Part shown: in pieces, positions 44,535-52,147 of the stretch
Numbering within the stretch: position 1 is the stretch's first letter
Layout of the letters: each line of letters begins with the position of its first letter
Assembly: GCF_003284895.1 (NCBI RefSeq)
Contig: NZ_QMDV01000002.1
Coordinates: forward strand, 496,001 to 560,000
Direction: 5' to 3'
DNA length: 64,000 nucleotides
From: Pontibacter arcticus
Lineage (GTDB): Bacteria > Bacteroidota > Bacteroidia > Cytophagales > Hymenobacteraceae
Notes under the pieces: generated by a model
What the model was told of the DNA's origin: nothing
What the model saw: only the letters and a program-made list of their open reading frames with translations
The model's database searches: none
Position numbers and translations under genes: made by a program

Positions 44535-44626
44535 TTATATATAGCCTTAAAAGCTTATTATGCCTAATCCTTTTTACTGCAGAAGAAATATAGAAAATTA
44601 TTCTTAACCCTAAAAGTCTAAATTTC

Positions 44627-45247
44627 TTACTTCGGCATGTTATCCAAGGACTGCCACAAATATTTGCTGGCAATGGTGCGGTAAGGGCGCCAGTTCTCGG
44701 CAATTTCTACCATCTTCAGGCGCAAGGCTTTTCCGGTTTCTTCCAGTTTGTAGTGGCGTTTCATAGCGTTTTGTATACCCAGGTCATCCACTGGGAAAAC
44801 GTCTGGTCGTTCCAGCGCAAACATCAGCAGCATTTCTACGGTCCAGCGGCCTACGCCTTTAATTTGTGTCAGGTGCTTAATTAAAGGCTCATCTTCGAGC
44901 GAGCTGATGGTGGTATGGTCCAGGTTTCCGGCTTGGGCAAAAGCGGCTACGTTACGCACATACCCAATCTTTTGAAACGACAAACCGGCACCGCGAAGCG
45001 TCTCATCGGGCGCTTGCAGCAAAAGTTCGGGATGTGGGTAGTTGTCCGGAAATAAAGCTGTAAAACGCTTAAAAATAGTAGCGGCCGCTTTGGTACTCAA
45101 CTGCTGCGAAACAATAGAACTCAGCAATTGAAAGTATAGATCTTCGGATGCGGAAGAAGTAAGCGGTTTACCGTCCCTGATAATGGAAAGTATTACCGTG
45201 TCTTTACTAAGTACTTCCATTATTTCAGGAGAAGAGGTAAACGCCAT
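44627..45247 (-). CDS. DNA-3-methyladenine glycosylase II (AlkA-like)
   Basis: A 206-residue HhH-GPD base-excision glycosylase that removes alkylated purines. HhH motif: LTQIKGVGRWTVEMLLMFAL; catalytic Asp in VFPVDDLGIQNAMKRHY. An N-terminal helical domain has SSIVSQQLSTKAAATIFKRF. It is shorter than E. coli AlkA because the N-terminal extra domain is absent, as is common for this branch. No methyltransferase domain is attached. Upstream of its ATG lies a 175-bp palindromic element, then ltaE. Confidence 0.93.
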   Translation of the reverse strand: MAFTSSPEIMEVLSKDTVILSIIRDGKPLTSSASEDLYFQLLSSIVSQQLSTKAAATIFKRFTALFPDNYPHPELLLQAPDETLRGAGLSFQKIGYVRNVAAFAQAGNLDHTTISSLEDEPLIKHLTQIKGVGRWTVEMLLMFALERPDVFPVDDLGIQNAMKRHYKLEETGKALRLKMVEIAENWRPYRTIASKYLWQSLDNMPK

Positions 45248-45260
45248 AGTTATAGATTTA

Positions 45261-45435
45261 TTTGTAGGGACAGGTCGCGACCTGTCCGAATCGTTCCTGA
45301 TAATTTTCTATCTTTATCAGGGTACCTTCCCCAGGATTTTCAGGATAAAAAAGATACACAGAATTTACCCGAATGTATAATTTATGCTTTGTAAAACAGT
45401 CATCGTGCGGACAGGTCGCGACCTATCCCTACAAA
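45261..45435. mobile_element. 175-bp MITE-like element with 27-bp terminal inverted repeats
   Basis: The left end (45261-45287) reads TTTGTAGGGACAGGTCGCGA and then CCTGTCC. The right end (45409-45435) is its inverse with one mismatch (26 of 27). Each end holds the palindrome GGACAGGTCGCGACCTGTCC, perfect on the left. Inside is a small hairpin CCTGATAA...TTATCAGG (45296-45321) and AGGATTTTCAGGATAAAAAAG. It encodes nothing and carries no clear target duplication. It fills the gap between ltaE and the glycosylase gene. Confidence 0.75.
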
Positions 45436-45442
45436 TGCCATT

Positions 45443-46468
45443 CTACAGTTTCTTCAACATTTCCAGCGTGCGCTCCAACATGTCATCGGAAATATCGAGG
45501 TGCGTTACAAACCGGATCATTTGCGGACCAAAACTTGAAGCGGCTATACCTTGCTGGGCCAGTGCGGCTACAAAAGCGGCATCGGTATACTTCTCATTCA
45601 GCTTGAAAATAACAATGTTGGTTTCTACGGAAAGTACGCTCTCTACATAACCAGCTTCCAGCAGCGTTTTTTCTAAAAGCTTTGCTTTCGCATGGTCTTC
45701 AGTGAGGCGTTCTACATGATGGTCTAAGGCGTAGATTCCCGCTGCGGCCAGGTAACCGCCCTGACGAATGCCGCCTCCTAAAACCTTACGGATGCGCTTA
45801 CTTTGCTTGATAAAATCCTTGGTGCCCAACAAAACAGAACCTACCGGCGCTCCCAAACCTTTAGACAGGCAAATGGAAATGCTATCAAAATATAAACCGT
45901 AATTTTTTGCGTCCTCACCGGATGCAACCAACGCATTAAAAACACGCGCGCCATCTAAATGCAGCGCCAGGTTATGGCATTTGCATACGTCGGATATGGC
46001 TGCAATTTCGGGTAATGTATAAAATGCGCCGCCGCCTTTGTTACAGGTATTTTCAAGGGCCACCAATCTGGTTTCCGGGAAATGGATATTATCCGCCGGG
46101 CGAATATGGGCTTCTACCTGCTGTGGTGTTATTTTTCCCCTGTTACCGTGTATCAGCGCTACCGATGCGCCGGAGTTAAAAGAAATGCCACCGCCTTCGT
46201 ACTGGTAAATATGGGCTGTTACGTCGCAGATCACTTCGGTAAGCGGTTGCGTATGTGCTTTGATGGCGATCTGGTTTGTCATGGTGCCGGAAGGGCAGAA
46301 GAGGCCGGCTTCCATCCCGAACATAGCGGCTGCTTTGGCCTCCAGTGCATTAATGGTCGGGTCTTCGCCATACACATCATCGCCCACCTGTGCGGCAAAC
46401 ATGGCCTCCAGCATGGCAGGCGTTGGTTTGGTTACGGTATCGGAGCGGAAATCAATTACGTGTTTCAT
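45443..46468 (-). CDS. ltaE: low-specificity L-threonine aldolase
   Basis: A 341-residue PLP enzyme (fold type I) that splits threonine or allo-threonine into glycine and acetaldehyde. The start HVIDFRSDTVTKPTPAML, the GDDVYGEDPTINALE block, the FCPSGTMTNQIAIKAH cofactor-ring motif, LHLDGARVFNA (Asp contacting PLP N1) and SICLSKGLGAPVGSVLLG (PLP Lys) are all present. It is complete. Upstream is a short divergent promoter region shared with the small basic protein gene. Confidence 0.95.
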   Translation of the reverse strand: MKHVIDFRSDTVTKPTPAMLEAMFAAQVGDDVYGEDPTINALEAKAAAMFGMEAGLFCPSGTMTNQIAIKAHTQPLTEVICDVTAHIYQYEGGGISFNSGASVALIHGNRGKITPQQVEAHIRPADNIHFPETRLVALENTCNKGGGAFYTLPEIAAISDVCKCHNLALHLDGARVFNALVASGEDAKNYGLYFDSISICLSKGLGAPVGSVLLGTKDFIKQSKRIRKVLGGGIRQGGYLAAAGIYALDHHVERLTEDHAKAKLLEKTLLEAGYVESVLSVETNIVIFKLNEKYTDAAFVAALAQQGIAASSFGPQMIRFVTHLDISDDMLERTLEMLKKL

Positions 46469-46604
46469 ACTTTAGTTCGTTGAGCCGGTTTAGAAGGTGA
46501 GGCAGTATAGCCTCCGGGAACGAAATTTAAACATACTCCCGGAAATACTTTACTTTGTTAAAATAAAAACTTACTTTTGCCCATCAAATTTAAACATTGC
46601 ACCG

Positions 46605-46787
46605 ATGGGAGTTACTAGACTTAAAAGAAAAGACCGTAAAAATAAGGCAAGAGCAAACAACAGAGTAGCGAGAATTAAGCAATTGTTGTTAACGCCAGTT
46701 ATCAAAAACGTTGACATGGACGAGCTGCGTGCTCAGTTCGGCGAAGCTCCTAAGAATAAGCAAGTTGAAGAAGAAGCTGCTGCTTAA
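46605..46787 (+). CDS. small basic conserved protein
   Basis: 60 residues starting MGVTRLKRKDRKNKARANNR (ATG 46605; the longer frame to 46497 is not coding). The first half is very rich in Lys/Arg and the second has TPVIKNVDMDELRAQFGEAP and an acidic Glu/Ala end. Short proteins starting MGVTRLKRK are conserved in Bacteroidota, in my recollection, and such basic composition points to RNA or ribosome binding. No assigned ribosomal family fits. It stands alone, divergent from ltaE. Confidence 0.75.
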   Translation: MGVTRLKRKDRKNKARANNRVARIKQLLLTPVIKNVDMDELRAQFGEAPKNKQVEEEAAA

Positions 46788-46869
46788 TTCTGTTTTTACG
46801 ACAAAGTAAAACCATCTGCCTGCCAACGCTGTGAAAGCTTCGGGTGGTGGGTTTTAGAAAGATCTTCAG

Positions 46870-46900
46870 AAGTATGCTTGTTCCGCAGGCATACTTTTTT
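46870..46900. terminator. terminator between the small basic gene and yfcE
   Basis: AAGTATGC, loop TTGTTCCGCAG, GCATACTT plus a run of T. It lies between convergent genes; the yfcE stop follows directly. Confidence 0.82.
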
Positions 46901-47394
46901 TATGCCCTTTTCCCCAGCTCGATTACCTGCAAATCCTGTATCTTGCCGTCGATAATCGAGAAACGCATCATGGTCCGCACCTGATGGAAGCCATGTTTGC
47001 CCGCTGCACCCGGGTTCAGATGCAATAAACCGATACTTTTATCCGGCATCACTTTAAGTATGTGTGAGTGGCCGGTGATAAATAATTTCGGAGGATTGTC
47101 TTTTATACTTTGCCTTACGTCCGGGTGGTATTTGCCGGGATAACCGCCAATGTGCGTCATCAGCACGTCCAGTCCATTGGCATTAAACCGAAGCACTTTT
47201 GGATGAACCACCCGCACATCCTGCCCGTCAATATTGCCATATACGCCACGTACTGGAGCTACCTTACTTAACCTATCCGATACCTCAATCGTCCCGAAAT
47301 CGCCGGCATGCCATACTTCGTCGCAGCCATCCAGCAGCCTTAAAATCTGGTCGTCGAGGTAAGAATGGGTATCGGAAAGCAAGGCTATTTTCAT
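46900..47394 (-). CDS. YfcE/MJ0936-family metallophosphoesterase
   Basis: A 164-residue calcineurin-like phosphodiesterase with all dimetal motifs: LLSDTHSY, EVWHAGDFGTI, VYGNIDGQ, MTHIGGYP and FITGHSHI, then LNPGAAGKHG. It is cytoplasmic. E. coli YfcE hydrolyses phosphodiesters with Mn2+, but no natural substrate is known. Monocistronic. The 423-bp stretch upstream (47395-47817) shows no gene; it contains several AAGTATA motifs and a GTCATCCTGAAAGGATC / GATCCCGAAGGATTTCGGA pair typical of dispersed non-coding repeats in this phylum. Confidence 0.93.
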   Translation of the reverse strand: MKIALLSDTHSYLDDQILRLLDGCDEVWHAGDFGTIEVSDRLSKVAPVRGVYGNIDGQDVRVVHPKVLRFNANGLDVLMTHIGGYPGKYHPDVRQSIKDNPPKLFITGHSHILKVMPDKSIGLLHLNPGAAGKHGFHQVRTMMRFSIIDGKIQDLQVIELGKRA

Positions 47395-47817
47395 GTTCAG
47401 GACTTTTATTGTTATATGGCTGATTGTTGAAGTATAAACCTAAGTTCTGCAGCAAGTTTTAGCACAGCGGCAACTTGTGGTTGTGTATGGCTAGACGTTT
47501 TCAACTTCTTTGCTTTTGCAAAAGCAAGTATGGCAGATGCTTATACTTTAGTTATTGCTCCTGAAGTATAAGAACTGGATTTCCCGTTTCGTCATCCTGA
47601 AAGGATCCTGGTAGCAAGTTGCAATACAGCACGACCAAACTCAATAACGATTTCTGCACGCGTAATTTTCTGCTCTGGCAGAAATGTCGCAGATCCCGAA
47701 GGATTTCGGAGCAAGTAGAATACTTGCGTAATGCACCACCACAAGTTACCGCTGCGCTCAAACTTGCGGTAGAACTCTATACTTCAACCATTAAGCCTTC
47801 AACAATTCCATCATCCA

Positions 47818-48456
47818 TCAAACACCCCAGGTTTCAGGAGATGTACGCCATTTGGCCAAAGCCTCCATTTCAGCTTCTGCAATATATCCGTTCTGCAGCG
47901 CAGCTTCGGTAAGGGCATTGTAATTACTCAGGCAGTAAAGCGGAATACCGGCCTTCTTAAAGTTCTCTTCAGCAAGTATAAATCCGTAGGTAAAAATAGC
48001 AGCCATCCCGATTACTTCGGCACCCGCAGCACGTACCGCTTCAGCAGCCTTCAGCGAGCTTCCACCCGTCGAGATAAGGTCTTCTACCAGCACCACTTTT
48101 TGGCCAGCCAGCAGCTTGCCTTCTATCTGGTTGCCCATGCCATGTTTCTTTGGCTCAGGCCGAACATACAGGAACGGCATTTCCAGCAGATCGGCTACTA
48201 ATCCGCCTTGTGCAATACCAGCCGTGGCTACACCGGCAATGGCATCGGCCTCCGGGAAATTAGTTTTAATCAACTCAGCCAACTCTTGCTTGATGTAACT
48301 GCGTATATATGGGAAGGAGAGGGTAACGCGGTTGTCGCAGTAAATAGGCGAATTCCAGCCGCTGCTCCACTTAAATGGCGTGGCAGGACTAAGTTTAACG
48401 GCCTCCGTTTCGAGCAGGAAAGAGGCTACCTGGTGTGCTGTTGTCGTAGAATCCAT
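47818..48456 (-). CDS. pyrE: orotate phosphoribosyltransferase
   Basis: A 212-residue PyrE that forms OMP from orotate and PRPP in pyrimidine synthesis. The PRPP-binding motif is KVVLVEDLISTGGSSLKAAEAV. An N-terminal ASFLLETEAVKLSPATPFKWSSGWNSPIYCDNR and the loop YVRPEPKKHGMGNQIEG (catalytic Lys region) are present. Complete. It is divergent from the Nudix gene; a further pyrimidine gene, pyrG, lies at 3.8 kb. Confidence 0.96.
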   Translation of the reverse strand: MDSTTTAHQVASFLLETEAVKLSPATPFKWSSGWNSPIYCDNRVTLSFPYIRSYIKQELAELIKTNFPEADAIAGVATAGIAQGGLVADLLEMPFLYVRPEPKKHGMGNQIEGKLLAGQKVVLVEDLISTGGSSLKAAEAVRAAGAEVIGMAAIFTYGFILAEENFKKAGIPLYCLSNYNALTEAALQNGYIAEAEMEALAKWRTSPETWGV

Positions 48457-48563
48457 GGCCGAATTTACAGAAATATTCAGGCTTTTTAAGCTGCTATGTT
48501 TTCTTTAACCCGATTTATTTATTCATTTGTGAGATTATTGACTTAACCGAGGCACCCGAACGT

Positions 48564-49244
48564 ATGAACGTTTTCATTAATGACATTCCTTTGATCATCA
48601 AAAAAGCCACGGAAAAGGTTTACAAACACGAATACGACCTTATTCTGAAGTCTTCAGATACGTTTACTTCCAAAGACCTGATCGGCGATGTGCTGTTAAA
48701 AGACGTTGACAATGCTATGATCGACCGGATCGTGCGGCTGATGGAAGTTAAAAAGCTTAAAAAGCTGAATTCCCTGACCCTTGTTACTGATAAAAACAAA
48801 AAGCTGGCAGATCACCTCAAAGATCAGTTCAAGATCGTGAAAGCTGCCGGCGGCCTGGTGGTAAAAGATGGCAAAATCCTGATGATTTACCGCCTGGGCG
48901 TTTGGGATTTACCGAAAGGGAAACTCAACAAAAAAGAAGATACAGACCTGGGTGCGCTGCGTGAGGTAGAGGAGGAGTGCAACATTCAGGTAGAGATTCT
49001 GGATAAGCTGCCCACTACCTGGCATTCGTATGCTTACAAAGGCAATAAGATTCTGAAGAAAACGAACTGGTTCTTGATGAGCTGCTCCGACGATAGCCTG
49101 ATGAAGCCGCAAGCCGAGGAGTTTATAGAAGAAGTGCGCTGGATGACACCCGAAGAAGTAGTGGAAGTTTTACCGGATGCTTATACTTCTATCCGATTTG
49201 TGGTGCGTCATTACCTTCAATCTCTGAAAACCGGAAAGGTATAA
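48564..49244 (+). CDS. Nudix hydrolase with N-terminal extension
   Basis: A 226-residue protein. Residues 1-90 form an N-terminal module (MNVFINDIPLIIKKATEKVYKHEYDLIL) that I cannot assign. The Nudix domain (about 92-220) has the box GKLNKKEDTDLGALREVEEECNI, which keeps G-x5-E-x7-REVxEE; the usual Gly near the end is Asn. VWDLPKGKL sets it in the ADP-ribose/diadenosine-type group. Its last 56 bases overlap the end of coaD on the other strand, so both proteins share a 3' segment in antisense. Confidence 0.88.
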   Translation: MNVFINDIPLIIKKATEKVYKHEYDLILKSSDTFTSKDLIGDVLLKDVDNAMIDRIVRLMEVKKLKKLNSLTLVTDKNKKLADHLKDQFKIVKAAGGLVVKDGKILMIYRLGVWDLPKGKLNKKEDTDLGALREVEEECNIQVEILDKLPTTWHSYAYKGNKILKKTNWFLMSCSDDSLMKPQAEEFIEEVRWMTPEEVVEVLPDAYTSIRFVVRHYLQSLKTGKV

Positions 49245-49677
49245 AATCATCCACGTTGCCGCCAAACCGGTGAATTTCACGGATAATAGTGGAGCTGATC
49301 GCGGCCAGTAACGGCGAGGTAATGATAAATATACTTTCGAGGTCGGGGTTGAGGTGGCGGTTGGCCTGGGCAATGGTGTTTTCGTATTCGAAATCGGTGG
49401 TGTTGCGCAGGCCTCGCAGTAAAAACTGCGCGCCAACTTCCTGGGCAAACGTAGCGGTCAGGCCTTTAAAAGACTGTACTTTGATATTCGGCTGGTCCTG
49501 GAAAATGCGGGCGATCACTTTTTCCATTTTATCCACGGGAATATATCTCTGCTTGCTGCTGTTGTTTCCGATCGCTACAATCACTTCATCAAATAGCTTC
49601 GCTCCACGCATCACAACATCGTAATGGCCGTTCGTAAACGGATCGAAAGAACCTGGAAAAAGCGCTATTCTTTTCAT
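49189..49677 (-). CDS. coaD: pantetheine-phosphate adenylyltransferase
   Basis: A 162-residue CoaD from ATG 49677 (MKRIALFPGSFDPFTNGHYDVV); the long upstream extension is not coding. It makes dephospho-CoA from 4'-phosphopantetheine and ATP. The TNGH nucleotide-binding motif, the block LLRGLRNTTDFEYENTIAQANRHL and the ISSTIIREIHRFGGNVDDFIP motif are all present. The C-terminus continues for about 15 residues past the usual end (FRFSEIEGNDAPQIG) and lies antisense to the end of the Nudix gene. It is co-directional with the DUF3822 gene 22 nt upstream, as usual in this phylum. Confidence 0.96.
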   Translation of the reverse strand: MKRIALFPGSFDPFTNGHYDVVMRGAKLFDEVIVAIGNNSSKQRYIPVDKMEKVIARIFQDQPNIKVQSFKGLTATFAQEVGAQFLLRGLRNTTDFEYENTIAQANRHLNPDLESIFIITSPLLAAISSTIIREIHRFGGNVDDFIPFRFSEIEGNDAPQIG

Positions 49678-49699
49678 GTTGATCTGATTTATACTTGGA

Positions 49700-50587
49700 T
49701 TATTCGCAAAGGTGCAGGCTGTATAGCTCAAAGTAACGGTGCTCGAACAGATCGTTAAATTTGTAGCTATACTCAATGGCCGTAGGGCGTTCCCCGAATT
49801 TTACGTGCCGGATGTACTTTTTAAGGATATTGAAAAGCGCAGAATCATGCATGATGTCGCCCCACACCGTGACCGTTTCCTGCTCCGGGTTTAGCTTCTG
49901 TTCCTGCATCACAAACACAATGTAGTAGATAAAATCTTCGGGGCTCAGGTAATGAAAAATATTACAGAACTCCAACCCATCTGTGCCGATCACTAAGATT
50001 GTAACATAATTAGTTTCTACAAAAGCATACAGCTGCGGCTGCGTTACTCTGCCCACTGCGTGCAGCATACTTCTTATAAGCGGACTGGTTTGATGTACCA
50101 GTTGCAGCGGCGCATCCAGGAAAGCCTGTTGCAAAGCTTGGTAAACAGCACTGTCTACAGCAAAAATGTTAACTGCTCCTAAACTATTATGCCGGTACGA
50201 TAAGACCAGATCCTGCTTTTGGTTGAGGTTGCTGTGCAGCTTTAAATAATCAGATTGATGCAGCGGATCGTAGAGCGTTTCGGGTACCAGTGTAAAATGC
50301 AGGTTGCTAATGGATACCCGAACCAACTGCCAGCGCTGTTCCTGCAGCAAAGGATTTTCTGCCGCGATCAGCCTGATCTGTTCGGCCAGTTGCTGCGGCG
50401 TAAAAATGGAGAGCAGCTCATAATCCTCTAATACCACAAACTTGTTGCGCTCCATATCAGCAACTGCCAGCCGGATACTTTTTAGGCTTACAGACAAGTA
50501 TAAATTACATTTACCGGCCTGCGACAAAGTAAAAGCTTCGTCCTGGATCTGATGTGCTAAGCGGAAATACGTATTGGTCTTGTTCAA
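49700..50587 (-). CDS. DUF3822 family protein
   Basis: A 295-residue cytoplasmic protein of the DUF3822 family, typically found beside coaD in Bacteroidota. Key parts: CNLYLSVSLKSIRLAVADMERNKFVVLEDYEL, RVSISNLHFTLVPETLY and a C-terminal VWGDIMHDSALFNILKKYIRHVKF. The paired half-domain pattern resembles an actin-like (ASKHA) fold, as in type IV pilus PilM-type proteins, though no nucleotide motif is obvious. Function unknown; the place beside coaD suggests co-expression only. Confidence 0.85.
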   Translation of the reverse strand: MNKTNTYFRLAHQIQDEAFTLSQAGKCNLYLSVSLKSIRLAVADMERNKFVVLEDYELLSIFTPQQLAEQIRLIAAENPLLQEQRWQLVRVSISNLHFTLVPETLYDPLHQSDYLKLHSNLNQKQDLVLSYRHNSLGAVNIFAVDSAVYQALQQAFLDAPLQLVHQTSPLIRSMLHAVGRVTQPQLYAFVETNYVTILVIGTDGLEFCNIFHYLSPEDFIYYIVFVMQEQKLNPEQETVTVWGDIMHDSALFNILKKYIRHVKFGERPTAIEYSYKFNDLFEHRYFELYSLHLCE

Positions 50588-50670
50588 GGTACTGGATTAT
50601 AAGCAGGAAAAAAGCGCTGTTGAAAGTAGCTGCAAGTATAAAAAAAATATGCCAATCGGGCAGCACGAAA

Positions 50671-51156
50671 TCAGTTACTGAAATAATGGCTCATGCCAAA
50701 CAGATCATCAAAGGAAAATAAATGCTGCAGAATACGGTGCTTGTCGCTGGTTGGTATTTCGCGGAGCTGGGGCAGGGTTAGCAGTTGCACGTTTTCAATC
50801 AACTGTTCGTCCTCAGCGGCTTCCGGGTCGGTTCCGGTAATTATTTTTCCGCCCGTAGCCCGCACCTCAAAAAACAGTTCGATGGCGTGCAACGGATTTT
50901 CCAGAAATTCATTTACGAACAGGAAACGTACCACTTCTACTTCAATGCCGGTTTCTTCTAAAAACTCCCGTTTCAGGCAATCGTGTACTTTTTCGCCAAA
51001 CTCCAGTCCGCCGCCCGGAGGTGCCCAGAATGCTTTATTATTAATGGTCTTGCCATGTTTGGCCAGCACAAGCTTCTTATCGATCACGCAGATACCGCTG
51101 ACACGCACGCGTAACTGATGGGCATATGGGGCAACTGGGGGAGTTAGTTCATTCAT
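50671..51156 (-). CDS. Nudix hydrolase (MutT-like)
   Basis: About 161 residues from Met at 51156 (MNELTPPVAPYAHQLRVRVSG); the longer frame to 51204 would overlap the divergent thioesterase start. The Nudix box GGLEFGEKVHDCLKREFLEETGI is fully canonical. The sequence FWAPPGGG ahead of it and the substrate loop VNEFLENPLHAIELFFEV suit a general nucleoside diphosphate hydrolase. Substrate unknown. It shares a short divergent promoter with the thioesterase. Confidence 0.9.
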   Translation of the reverse strand: MNELTPPVAPYAHQLRVRVSGICVIDKKLVLAKHGKTINNKAFWAPPGGGLEFGEKVHDCLKREFLEETGIEVEVVRFLFVNEFLENPLHAIELFFEVRATGGKIITGTDPEAAEDEQLIENVQLLTLPQLREIPTSDKHRILQHLFSFDDLFGMSHYFSN

Positions 51157-51195
51157 AAAATTGTGCACAAAAAGTAAACTGGGTAACTTTGCCTC

Positions 51196-51651
51196 ATGAT
51201 ACAAACGTACAACCCGGATTTTGAAGCCGACATACGCGAGAAATTAGAGCGTCAGGAATTCATGAAGCTCATGGGCTTCGAAGTTACTAAAATAGAAGCA
51301 GGAAGAATAGAAGGCCAGTTAATTTTAGAACAAAAGCACCGCCAGCACAAAGGTTTTACGCACGGTGGGGTAATTGCCTCGCTAGCCGATATTGTGGCGG
51401 GCTTTGCCGCAGTTAGCCTTGTTCCAAAAGATCACCACGTGGTTACAGCCGAAATCAAAGTATCTTATTTTCATCCGGGGATAGGGGATAAACTGCTGGC
51501 AAAAGGCTATGTAATTAAGCAGGGGCGCAAGTTAAATTTCTGCGAAGCCGAAGTATACAGTGTAACAGGTGCAGGCGAACCGCTGTTGATTGCAAAAGCC
51601 AGCGCCTCGATGGCGACCATAACCCCGGAAGATATTAAGCGTAGAGGATAA
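51196..51651 (+). CDS. PaaI-type hotdog thioesterase
   Basis: A 151-residue single hotdog domain. The active-site stretch HKGFTHGGVIASLADIVAGFAAVSL is typical of PaaI/YigI thioesterases that hydrolyse acyl- or aryl-CoA. The strand VVTAEIKVSYFHPGIGDKLLAKGYV and LNFCEAEVYSVTG follow. Cytoplasmic and probably tetrameric. It is divergent to the Nudix gene, and the cold-shock gene follows 125 nt downstream. Confidence 0.9.
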   Translation: MIQTYNPDFEADIREKLERQEFMKLMGFEVTKIEAGRIEGQLILEQKHRQHKGFTHGGVIASLADIVAGFAAVSLVPKDHHVVTAEIKVSYFHPGIGDKLLAKGYVIKQGRKLNFCEAEVYSVTGAGEPLLIAKASASMATITPEDIKRRG

Positions 51652-51776
51652 TATTGCTTTATTTTAAGGATGCGTGTGTGGCAATCTTCTTTCCAGTAAC
51701 CGCCCGTACAAATTATTTAAATTTAAAGAGGAAGTCTCAGCAGGATTTTATATTTTTGAATAACTAAATTAATAAA

Positions 51777-51968
51777 ATGAACAAAGGCGTAGTAAAATTT
51801 TTTAATGAGAGCAAAGGATTTGGCTTCATTAAAGAGGAAGGTTCTGGAACAGAATATTTCGTACATGTAACTGGTCTGGTAGATCAGATCAGAGAAAACG
51901 ATGAAGTAACGTTTGAACTGAAAGAAGGAAAAAAAGGTATGAATGCAGTTAACGTTAAACGCGCTTAG
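51777..51968 (+). CDS. cspA: cold-shock domain protein
   Basis: A 63-residue cold-shock protein with both RNP motifs (KGFGFI and YFVHV), preceded by MNKGVVKFFNESKG. It binds single-stranded RNA or DNA and acts as an RNA chaperone. The leader of about 100 nt is AT-rich and begins after ATTTAAATTTAAAG, which may fold; no classical cold-box can be claimed. A terminator lies 27 nt after the stop. Confidence 0.95.
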   Translation: MNKGVVKFFNESKGFGFIKEEGSGTEYFVHVTGLVDQIRENDEVTFELKEGKKGMNAVNVKRA

Positions 51969-51994
51969 TTTAACCTGACTTGTTTTTAAATTTT

Positions 51995-52024
51995 TAAGCC
52001 TTACCTCGTGTAAGGTTTTTTTTT
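51995..52024 (+). terminator. Rho-independent terminator after cspA
   Basis: CCTTACCTCGTGTAAGG stem-loop followed by nine T. Confidence 0.88.
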
Positions 52025-52147
52025 GCCCATTACTGATGCAATCGTTTTATTTATACTTCCGACAATCAAGTATAAAGTATAAATAAGAAAGTCTGTAAAA
52101 ATGATTTCTCTTACTGACTCATAATTCTTAACTCATAACTCATCCAA

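Noticed and set aside
46605-46787. Known ribosomal protein
   Set aside because: Strongly basic and small, but the sequence fits no ribosomal protein family I can name with certainty.
47552-47912. Short frames in the gap between yfcE and pyrE
   Set aside because: They overlap each other on both strands and one runs into pyrE. The sequence contains dispersed non-coding repeat pieces (GTCATCCTGAAAGGATC) rather than a gene.
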